From positions 237,366,586 to 237,430,585 of the forward strand of contig CM061064.1 of NCBI GenBank assembly GCA_030762895.1: 64,000 nt of DNA, written 5' to 3'. The notes below the pieces were generated by a model that ran no database searches, had not been told where the DNA came from, and worked only from the letters and a program-made list of their open reading frames with translations. Origin of the DNA: Sophora flavescens (Eukaryota > Streptophyta > Magnoliopsida > Fabales > Fabaceae). Positions 47,950 through 57,514 of the stretch are shown one piece after another. How positions within the stretch are numbered: the first letter of the stretch is position 1; every line of letters begins with the position of its first letter. Both the position numbers and the translations under genes were made by a program.

Positions 47950-47971
47950 GGCCGTGATGGCCATCACGGCC
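47950..47971. repeat. Perfect 22-bp palindrome
   Basis: GGCCGTGATGG followed directly by its exact reverse complement CCATCACGGCC, with no spacer. A further CACGGCC and GGCCGTG lie next to it (47946-47979). It sits about 35 bp before the tandem repeat starts. Confidence 0.95.
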
Positions 47972-48004
47972 AGGCCGTGAAGGATTCTGCCTGGAAATTC
48001 TTCC

Positions 48005-51000
48005 CTTGTTGTTTGTTAGTCGAGAGCTGAGCTCAATAGGAAGGTATCCTGCCTCAAAGGCACGATGCTGATTGTGTGCTGATAATTTAATATTTATGCA
48101 TGCATTTGCAATTATGTATTGTTTGTTAGTGGAGAGAGAGCTCAATAGGATGTGATCCTGTCAAAAAGGCGGGATGCTTGTTGTGTGTTGCTAATTTAGA
48201 AGTTATGCATGTGTTTGACAATTATGTGTTGTCTTGTTAGTGGAGAGCGGAGCTCAATAGGATGTTTGCTACAATATTTTATTTAAGTTTGTATTGAAAT
48301 ATGCTTCAATATATATTTGTTGAAGTATGCTGCAATCCTTATAAGTCAATGGTTTTATTTTCTGCTAGAGTTAATTATTAAGCTACGAAAGCCTTAATTA
48401 GTTTCCTATTTGAGATTCAATATTAATGAGCATGCGTACCTTCTCAGGGCACGCATGCTCATTCAATATTTTGGATGTGCTTGAAGGATTCTTGAAGTTT
48501 GAGGTTTTTCTTTAATTCTGCCTTAAGACCAAGGTCTTACTTAATGAAGGATTAAGTATAAGGTTACATAAAATGCAGGGCGGGGCACAATTTACCTGGC
48601 ACATGACGTGCCGTCATCAATCAAACATTATTCACATTAGAAAACAGCTCTGTACACAATATAATGAAAGCAACTCTGGTTTTCTACTCATTTGTTTCAC
48701 TAGGCAATGGAGCTTTCCAGAAATAGTTGTTGATGACCATCCTTACTAGGTTATCTAGGCATTTCCAGTAGGAGGGTCACTTATAGCCCTCTTACAAAAC
48801 AACCAAACATAACTAGTTTTATATTAGATTTGGGATTTGGATAGAAACCTTATAAAGTAATATTATCAAATGTTGTCATTTCAGCTCTGACACGATTATT
48901 TTTATTTATGCATTATAGTGTGCAATGGCAATGACCCCCACTGGGTCATACTGAGGATAATCTTACCAATGTTAGCTGTGATAATGTCTGAATAAAATGC
49001 AGAGGGGTAATGATGGCCTATACACACTATATATCTTGTTGTTTGTTAGTGGAGAGCTGAGCTCAATAGGAAGGTATCCTGCCTCAAAGGCAAGATGCTG
49101 ATTGTGTGCTGATAATTTAATATTTATGCATGCATTTTCAATTATGTGTTGTTTGTTAGTGGAGAGCAGAGCCCAATAGGATGTGATCCTGTCAAAAAGG
49201 CGGGATGCTTGTTGTGTGTTTCTAATTTAGAAGTTATGCATGTGTTTGACAATTATGTGCTGTCTTGTTAGTGGAGAGCGGAGCTCAATAGGATGTTTGA
49301 TACTATATTTTATTTAAGTTTGTATTGAAATATGCTTCAATATATATTTGTTGAAGTATGCTGCAATCCTTATAAGTCAATGGTTTTATTTTCTGCTAGG
49401 GTTAATTATTAAGCTACGAAAGCCTTAATTAGTTTCCTATTTGAGATTCAATATTAATGAGCATGCGTCCCTTCTCAGGGCACGCATGCTCATTCAATAT
49501 TTTGTATGTGCTTGAAGGATTCTTGAAGTTTGAGGTTTTTCTTTAATTCTGCCTTAAGGCCAAGGTCTTAGATAATGAAGGATTAAGTATAGGGTTAGAT
49601 AAAATGCAGGGTGGGGCACAATTTGCCAGGCACATGACGTGCCGTCATCATTCAAACATTATTCACATTAGAAAGAAGCTCTGTACACAATATAATGAAA
49701 GCAACTCTGGTTTTCTACTCATTTGTTTCACTAGGCAATGGAGCTATCCAGAAATAGTTGTTGATGACCATCCTTACTAGGTTATCTAGGCATTTCCAGT
49801 AGGAAGGTCACTTATAGCCCTCTTACAAAACAACCAAACATAACTAGTTTTATATTAGATTTGGGATTTGGATAGAAACCTTATAAAGTAATATTATCAA
49901 ATGTTGTCATTTCAGCTCTGACACGATTATTTTTATTTATGCATTATAGTGTGCAATGGCAATGACCCCCACTGGGTCATACTGAGGATCATCTTACCAA
50001 TGTTAGCTGTGATAATGTCTGAATAAAATGCAGAGGGGTAATGATGGCCTATACACACTATATATCTTGTTGTTTGTTAGTGGAGAGCTGAGCTCAATAG
50101 GAAGGTATCCTACCTGAAAGGCAAGATGCTGATTGTGTGCTAATAATTTAATATTTTTACATGCATTTGCAATTATGTGTTGTTTGTTAGTGGAGAGCAG
50201 AGCTCAATAGGATGTGATCCTGTCAAAAAGGCGGGATTCTTGTTGTGTGTTGCTAATTTAGAAGTTATGCATGTGTTTGAAAATTATGTGTTGTCTTGTT
50301 AGTGGAGAGCGGAGCTCAATAGAATGTTTGATACTATATTTTATTTAAGTTTGTATTGAAATATGCTTCAAAATATATTTGTTGAAGTATCCTGCAATCC
50401 TTATAAGTCAATGGTTTTATTTTCTGCCAGAGTTAATTATTAAGCTACGAAAGCCTTAATTAGTTTCCTATTTGAGATTCAATATTAATGAGCATGCGTG
50501 CCTTCTCAGGGCACGCATGGTCATTCAATATTTTGGATGTGCTTGAAGGATTCTTGAAGTTTGAGGTTTTTCTTTAATTCTACCTTAAGGCCCAGGTCTT
50601 AGATAATGAAGGGTTAAGTATAGGGTTGGATAAAATGAAGGGCGGGGCACAATTTGCCAGGCACATGACGTGCCGTCATCATTCAAACATTATTCACACT
50701 AGAAAGAAGCTCTGTACACAATATAATGAAAGCAACTCTGGTTTTCTACTCATTTGTTTCACTAGGCAATGGAGCTTTCCAGAAATAGTTGTTGATGACC
50801 ATCCTTACTAGGTTATCTAGGCATTTCCAGTAGGAGGGTCACTTATAGCCCTCTTACAAAACAACCAAACATAACTAGTTTTATATTAGATTTGGGATTT
50901 GGATAGAAACCTTATAAAGTAATATTATCAAATGTTGTCATTTCAGCTCTGACACGATTATTTTTATTTATGCATTATAGTGTGAAATGGCAATGACCCC

Positions 51001-52897
51001 CACTGGGTCATACTGAGGATAATCTTACCAATGTTAGCTGTGATAATGTCTGAATAAAATGCAGAGGGGTAATGATGGCCTATACACACTATATATCTTG
51101 TTGTTTGTTAGTGGAGAGCTGAGCTCAATAGGAAGGTATCCTACCTGAAAGGCAAGATGCTGATTGTGTGCTGATAATTTAATATTTTTACATGCATTTG
51201 CAATTATGTGTTGTTTGTTAGTGGAGAGCAGAGCTCAATAGGATGTAATCCTGTCAAAAAGGCGGGATTCTTGTTGTGTGTTGCTAATTTAGAAGTTATG
51301 CATGTGTTTGAAAATTATGTGTTGTCTTGTTAGTGGAGAGCGGAGCTCAATAGGATATTTGATACTATATTTTATGTAAGTTTGTATTGAAATATGCTTC
51401 AAAATATATTTGTTGAAGTATCCTGCAATCCTTATAAGTCAATGGTTTTATTTTCTGCCAGAGTTAATTATTAAGCTACGAAAGCCTTAATTAGTTTCCT
51501 ATTTGAGATTCAATATTAATGAGCATGCGTGCCTTCTCAGGGCACGCATGGTCATTCAATATTTTGGATGTGCTTGAAGGATTCTTGAAGTTTGAGGTTT
51601 TTCTTTAATTCTACCTTAAGGCCCAGGTCTTAGATAATGAAGGATTAAGTATAGGGTTGGATAAAATGAAGGGCGGGGCACAATTTGCCAGGCACATGAC
51701 GTGCCGTCATCATTCAAACATTATTCACACTAGAAAGAAGCTCTGTACACAATATAATGAAAGCAACTCTGGTTTTCTACTCATTTGTTTCACTAGGCAA
51801 TGGAGCTTTCCAGAAATAGTTGTTGATGACCATCCTTACTAGGTTATCTAGGCATTTCCAGTAGGAGGGTCACTTATAGCCCTCTTACAAAACAACCAAA
51901 CATAACTAGTTTTATATTAGATTTGGGATTTGGATAGAAACCTTATAAAGTAATATTATCGAATGTTGTCATTTCAGCTCTGACACGATTATTTTTATTT
52001 ATGCATTATAGTGTGCAATGGCAATGACACCCACAGGGTCATATTGAGGATAATCTTACCAATGTTAGCTGTGATAATTTCTGAATAAAATGCAGAGGGG
52101 TAATGATGGCCTATACACACTATATATCTTGTTGTTTGTTAGTGGAGAGCTGAGCTCAATAGGAAGGTATCCTGTCTGAAAGGCAAGATGCTGATTGTGT
52201 GTTGATAATTTAATGTTTATGCATGCATTTGCAATTATGTGTTGTTTGTTAGTGGAGAGCAGAGCTCAATAGGATGTGATCTTGTCAAAAAGGCGGGATG
52301 CTTGTTGTGTGTTGCTAATTTAGAAGTTATGCATGTGTTTGACAATTATGTGTTGTCTTGTTAGTGGAGAGCGGAGCTCAATAGGATGTTTGCTACTATA
52401 TTTTATTTAAGTTTGTATTGAAATATGCTTCAATATCTATTTGTTTAAGTATGCTGCAATCCTTATAAGTCAATGGTTTTATTTTCTGCTAGAGTTAATT
52501 ATTAAGCTACGAATGCCTTAATTAGTTTCCTATTTGAGGTTCAATATTAATGAGCATGCGTACCTTCTCAGGGCACGCATGCTCATTCAATATTTGGGAT
52601 GTGCTTGAAGGATTCTTGAAGTTTGAGGTTTTTCTTTAATTCTGCCTTAAGGCCAAGGTCTTAGATAATGAAGGATTAAGTATAGGGTTAGATAAAATGA
52701 AGGGTGGGGCACAATTTGCCAGGCACATGACGTGTCGTCATCATTCAAACATCATTCACATTAGAAAGCAGCTCTGTACACAATATTATGAAAGCAACTC
52801 TAGTTTTCTACTCATTTGTTTCACTAGGCAATGGAGCTTTCCAGAAATAGTTGTTAATGACCATCCTTACTAGGTTATCTAGGTATTTCCAGTAGGA
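48005..52897. repeat. 1031-bp higher-order tandem repeat, 4.75 copies, in the CACTA element
   Basis: Unit starts (CTTGTTGTTTGTTAGT) lie at 48005, 49035, 50066, 51097 and 52128, so the period is 1030-1031 bp; the last unit stops at 52897. Each unit begins with two full and one partial copy of an about 111-bp monomer, marked by TTAGTGGAGAGC followed by GAGCTCAATAGGA, then about 780 bp of single-copy spacer. The spacer holds an inverted repeat (AATGAGCATGCGT / ACGCATGCTCATT; one arm changed to ATGGTC in units 3 and 4). Units 3 and 4 are the most alike. A 61-codon frame in the spacer (50626-50811, 51657-51842; TRQWSFPEIVVDDHPY at its end) is open in only some units. Confidence 0.93.
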
Positions 52898-53112
52898 AAA
52901 GTCCTCTCTATGACCATCCTTCAAAACGACGTAAAAGCATCTGCTTTCCTGAAAACTACTATGTTTGCTAATCTATAAAGTTGCATGTGAAGTTGCATTT
53001 CTTTGTTCTATTTTAACATGCTAGTATGCTACATGGATCTTTCCATCTTTTCTTATTATCACTTGATGAAGGTTAGACATATGACTTGTTTTCCTTATAC
53101 TTTTATCAGAAA

Positions 53113-53501
53113 ATGGATCCGACTAAATGTTTTGAGACAACCATCCATATAGACCAGGTACAGTATCTCATCAACTTAAGAATAACGATCAGATTCACGT
53201 AATGATAGTTAAGGCATAAACTAATCATTACTAAATTGTTCTTGTGCATTTGAAGGATTTGATTTCAATCCCACGATCATTCTACCGTTGTTGGGGACAA
53301 GAAATACCGCGTGTTGTGACTATTGAAGGTAAAAGCGGAAATTTGTTCAATGGTAATATAGTAATCCATGAGGATCGCCCATATTTTGCAACAGATACAA
53401 ATGGTATCAGGGAGTTGTATTTGTTGTCCACTGGTGCATTGGCAAAGTTTAAGTACCTTGGGGGTTCTCGCTTCTACATGTTCATCCCTTTGGAAGATTG
53501 A
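53113..53501 (+). CDS. Small two-exon B3-like gene inside the CACTA element
   Basis: Exon 1 53113-53157 (MDPTKCFETTIHIDQ), intron 53158-53255 (98 bp, GT...AG), exon 2 53256-53501, joining in frame to 96 residues ending FYMFIPLED. I chose this start because the ATG follows a stop-rich stretch and its frame matches exon 2 exactly across consensus splice sites. Order and spacing resemble a shortened plant B3 DNA-binding domain: IPRSFYRCWG (basic first loop), VVTIEGKSGN, GIRELYLLSTGALAKFKYLG (the helix-turn region before a GD-like turn) and SRFYMFIPLED as the last strand. The canonical GW before the helix is absent, so the assignment is tentative. It lies at the right end of a CACTA element, fitting capture of a host gene or a CACTA accessory gene. 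Confidence 0.45.
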
Positions 53502-54070
53502 TGAGTTTTGATATTTTGATTAGTACTTATTGACTGTGGTGTGTTTTTATGTTTTGATCATTAATTAGTACATTATTAAACTTTTTTTATAAACAATTAT
53601 TAAACTTGCGTTAATTAATGTATATGTTTTCTTTATCATATTGACTGTGGTGTTTTGGATCGTTAGTACATCATATTTACGTTTTCTATTTATTCAAAAA
53701 AAATATTGGTGTATTTTGTTTATATCAAATTAAAAATCAATGGGGTAATAGTTCAAAAACAAAATTTGGTCGGTAGGATTAAGTTACATGAAAATTTTTT
53801 AAAAAAAAAAACTCAAAATTTGCCACCGAAATAGCGACAGAATATCGGTCACCAAATTCGGTTATCTGAGCATGTGACCAACTATACGGCGATCGAAATA
53901 TATAAGTTTGTGACCGAAATATCGGTGGCAAATCTGCGACCGAAATACAAATTCGGTCGCTAAACATTTAGCCACCAGGGTTTCTGCTACCCCTTTAATT
54001 CGGTCGCTACACAGTATAGCAACCGAATTATCATGTTTAGCGACCAAAGATTTCGGTCGCTAAATAGGTT
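53502..54070. repeat. 3' spacer and right subterminal repeats of the CACTA element
   Basis: 53502-53760 is AT-rich without genes. From 53765 to 54070 there are about ten TTCGGTCGCTA or TAGCGACCGAA copies in both orientations, mirroring the left end. Confidence 0.85.
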
Positions 54071-54254
54071 TTTTTTTTGGTAGTGATAATGCCATCCTTT
54101 AATGTCCATTTCCACCTGTTTTTGCTACATGTGACCTAAATGTGTTGTAGTAAGACAACTTCATTAGAACTAAATGATTCTCCAATTCTGAATCATCATT
54201 AATTATATATAGCACTCGACATCTAATTAACAGAAAGTGGAGGGAGGTTGTAAC

Positions 54255-54372
54255 CTTGTCAAATTGGGCCCAAACAAGATGGTGTGTATTTTGATCCTCT
54301 CCTTGGTCCACATCATCCAAATCATCATGCAATGTTGTAGTCTTCGCCGAATACTCCTCCATAATTGTAAAT
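54255..54372 (-). pseudogene. TFIIA large-subunit exon fragment
   Basis: On the minus strand, bounded by an acceptor (GTGGCAG before 54372) and a donor (AAG then GTTACA at 54254). The reading frame gives EEYSAKTTTLHDDLDDVDQG, then EDQNTHHLVWAQFDK. Plant TFIIA large (alpha-beta) subunits carry LDDVDQGEE or similar, NTQHLV and AQFDKVTRTK just before the C-terminal beta-barrel strands, so this is that exon. TFIIA stabilises TBP on the TATA box. The next exon (VTRTKSRWKC and on) is not found nearby on the minus strand, so only a fragment is present. Confidence 0.65.
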
Positions 54373-55034
54373 CTGCCACAGGATGAAATAAACCTAGTAA
54401 GATGGTGGAATGCAAGACATGGTCAGGGAAGAGTCAAAAGAAGCATTAATGCAATTAAAACTCTAAAGGATTAAAAGATTAGTAAGCGCACAATGAATTA
54501 ACTGGAATTTTACCTCTTCTTTTGATAAATATTAGCCTATCCAATCAATTGGAGTTTTCAATTACCAAAAGTAGCATTAAGTTTTGATATACCAAAGCTA
54601 TCCTGTTGTTAAATATGCAATTAATTCAGGTACTAAATTATATAAATATCACAATTACAATAGCCATCAGGAATTGAAAGTGTAGCCACTTTTCAAAGCT
54701 TTTTCAAAGCGAATAACTTCCATGGGTAGCCTTTCCAGCTCCCAGGAACCTCTTCACTCCATCTTCTGCATACTTGTCTGCTTCTCTCACTGTCATACTT
54801 TTCCAATATAAAAAGTCAAAAGAGGATTTAATTATTCAAAAGTTGTTTAAAACAATTTTCATGGACAAGGAAAGTGGTACTTGAGACACAATGTGAAGCT
54901 ATTTCATTAAAAATCTTTAATGTTCTGTAACACTCTAAACATCAATTAAATACCAAATGTAAAGAAGTCATATCTGCAAAGAGTGATGCAATACAACCTT
55001 GATGGAATGGTAATTGATGTCATCATACAATTAT
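54373..55034 (-). other. Unassigned, possible further captured exon near 54700-54800
   Basis: Mostly AT-rich. On the minus strand about 54803-54712 reads MTVREADKYAEDGVKRFLGA followed by GKATHG, which looks like coding sequence but matches no family I can name. Confidence 0.3.
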
Positions 55035-55930
55035 TGTAACACTCCCTTGGGCATTACTTTGTAAAACATGCGGAAAGGAATTAAAAATTTATTTACTGGT
55101 TGCTTTCGGAAAATTAATTTATTATAAGGCGGAAAACTCGGGTGTAAAAATTTTCTTTAATGGAAAGCTCTAGAAACATGATACACAAATTAAAGTAGTG
55201 AAGTTATATCGAATATCTTTACACATTCATAACAAAGACTAACTTACAAGACAATTATTTGAAATACCCTCGTGACATTCCCACCAACGAATACTTCTTC
55301 AAGCATCTAGAAGTCAAGTCCTCAAATTACTTAGTGAATTCCTTCGCTTCATCCGTACTAGTGTCCTAACCATCTAACGGAACCCAAGTCAAAGAAGAGT
55401 GAATCAATGATGTTAGTTACAATGGAATGGATATAAGGGAATCATCAAAATTAGAATTAGATTTGGTTGATCAAAAGAGGTTACCCAGTTGGGCCTGCGG
55501 TGCGAGATGGAACCCTTCCTATTATTTCCCATTACGTTCTTGCGTCCTCAAACTCGGATTGATGCGAAAACCTTCACCAATCTGCAAATCAAATCAAAGA
55601 ATCAGCATTAAAATGTGAAACTACATATGTGAAACACACTCATCTTAAAGAAAGAAATAAAAGAAACATATATAGAAAAAGATAGCAACTAAATCAAGTT
55701 ATTTGATAAATTGACACGAGAAGGAGGAGAAAGAGGAAAACCGTCGAGAGAGAAGACACGCACGTGGTGGTGGGTGATCGATGCGGAGGAGAACCACGCG
55801 GTTGTCTCTGGTAGTGGTAGGTTCGAGAAAGAAAGGAGTGCGATGAGTGAGTGAAGATGAATGAGGAGAGAGAAACTAACCTATTTTTTATTTATAATAT
55901 AAGCGTAGGTCGATCCGTCTATAAATATTT
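55035..55930 (-). repeat. Minus-strand LTR fragment
   Basis: Starts TGTAACACTCCCTTGGGC; the first 160 bases parallel 31004-31160. The right limit is uncertain. About 55730-55880 is a GA-rich, leader-like stretch. No second end or target duplication was found (left flank ATTAT). Confidence 0.45.
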
Positions 55931-56229
55931 GGATTTAACTGGTTGGTTGTACCCATGTTTGTATGTGAATTGAATCCAAATTTATAAACTTCTAATTGAA
56001 TGCTAAAAGTTATAATTAAAATTGATCGATTCAAATAATTGGATGCTAATGATTTTTGCTACTCATGCATTTAAATTGTTGTCTAATATGTGCAGTAAAT
56101 CAAAATCAAATTTGAATAAATTAATGATGATGATTCAGTCCTTGACCGTAGAGACATACAAGACCATGATGATGTGTCATTACTTAGAGAATGACACTTA
56201 AGAAAATTTATCTTGAGGTACATAAAAAA

Positions 56230-56480
56230 TCTATACTAATATATAAAGATAATATATAAAGAGGATACTTGAATTTTGGTTTCAAACTTCACTTTTACAT
56301 CAGTGTCAAACTTTACTCTTACATTAGGTCACAAACTTTATTTTTACACTAATATAAAAAAGTAATGTATGTAGAGATAGGATCCGTTGACACCAGGTGT
56401 CAAACTTTACTTTTACACCAATTTCTATCCATTGATTTTTGTTTGATCAAACGGCTTAAATTTACCACCTTTATTAAAGA
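56230..56480 (+). repeat. Possible Helitron 5' end followed by short repeats
   Basis: TCTATACTAATATATAAAGA after an A is the usual form of a plant Helitron 5' end. From 56278 the motif TCAAACTTTACTTTTACACC and variants recur four times with loose spacing. No CTRR end with a hairpin was found downstream on the plus strand, so the element is truncated or the likeness is chance. Confidence 0.35.
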
Positions 56481-56815
56481 AAAAAGAATAATTAAAAATG
56501 ACTTCAATATGGAGAGAGCAAATTAAATGTAATTAATGGAGAGAGATATTCAGTATCTAAAATATATTTATGTTTTAGTTTCTAGAAACATCCCTATCAG
56601 TATTAAATAGAATAGAGAGGCAAATTCTATTGTCGATTTCTTTGCAAATAGAGGACATTCCTCTTCCTTCTCCATTTGTTTTATTGATTATCCTAATATT
56701 CATTTGAGGTTGATGTTAAGCAAAGACTTGAGAGGGGTTTGTACTCCTATCCTTGATAGTTAATTAATCTAGTCCTTTGTTATAAATAAATAAAACCAGA
56801 ATTTACTCTTTACTT
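56481..56815. other. AT-rich DNA with nothing recognised
   Basis: No ORF, repeat or element ends seen. Confidence 0.6.
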
Positions 56816-57175
56816 CTTTTTTTTAAATAAGGAGACGTGCAAAAGCATCACAATAGAGGCTAACATCCCAACTAGGTTGGCACCTTAGCCACTATCCATC
56901 ATATGCAGCACACCCCAATTTATTCAAAAATAAGAAAACAAAACAATACAAGAGCATGGGGGGCAAGGACCTAACCCATGAAGTCACCTAAAGCGAAAAT
57001 TAGGGAGACCTACCCTATTCTTACAAAAATCATCCCTAATGAAATTAGGGATTAACTCCCACCAAAAGAATCCATGAATAGATAGTCCATGATTGGCAAT
57101 TTTATCTGCACAGATATTGCCCTCACGAAAAATATGAGAGTAGCCAAAACGCATATACTAATTTCAGCAATAAAT
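56816..57175 (-). mobile_element. 5'-truncated LINE tail, minus strand
   Basis: On the minus strand HIFREGNICADKIANHGLSI and a following WWELIP resemble the C-terminal RNase H of plant L1 elements (the HxFREGNxxADxLA motif). A 3'UTR-like stretch and an A-rich end (TTTAAAAAAAAGAAG, near 56815) follow. Only the last about 350 bp are present, as expected for a prematurely ended reverse transcription. Confidence 0.65.
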
Positions 57176-57430
57176 TATAAAAAAATGTAATTATAAATCT
57201 ATAAATTTATAATAAATTTACAAAGTTTTTATTCCTAGATATTAATATATAGACATTTTTAATATATTAAATTTATAATAAAAAATAGCATAAATTTTAA
57301 TTATAGAGAAAAGAATTCACTATTGTATTTTTAGTAAAACACTTATTTAATTTTATTTGTAGATAAAACTATTGTTAGTTTTGTAATTTAATAATTTCAG
57401 AAGACAAATAAAAGATTTTTGACCAATTGG
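57176..57430. other. AT-rich DNA with nothing recognised
   Basis: Very AT-rich (many TTTATAATAAA runs), no genes. The 5' end of the plus-strand LINE is probably near 57420-57440. Confidence 0.5.
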
Positions 57431-57514
57431 TTTAGATTTGATCCCAACTTTGTCACCTAAGCCCGACTCTGCTAGGGTTTCCGTCCTTGTGATCTCTTAG
57501 GGTTTTGTATGTGT

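Larger units (their letters stand above)
47127..54085. mobile_element. Non-autonomous CACTA (En/Spm-type) transposon, 6959 bp, target duplication ATA
   Basis: The left end is CACTACAAAAAAAAAAGGCT and the right end, reversed, is CACTACCAAAAAAAAAACCT; both continue as ATTTAGCGACCGAAA. Both flanks are ATA (47124-47126 and 54086-54088), the three-base duplication typical of the superfamily. Subterminal arrays of TAGCGACCGAAAT and its complement lie at 47150-47575 and 53765-54070; in this superfamily such repeats bind the element's own DNA-binding protein. No TNPD-like transposase is visible, so mobility would depend on another element. Inside are a GC-rich exon-like segment, a 1031-bp tandem repeat and a small B3-like gene. 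Confidence 0.93.

Noticed and set aside
50626..51842. 61-codon ORFs in repeat units 3 and 4 as real genes
   Set aside because: Open only in some units, no recognisable domain; more likely spacer of the repeat, though an amplified exon cannot be excluded.
48005..52897. CRISPR-like array
   Set aside because: Repeats are about 111 and 1031 bp, not short repeats with unique spacers, and the setting is a plant transposon.
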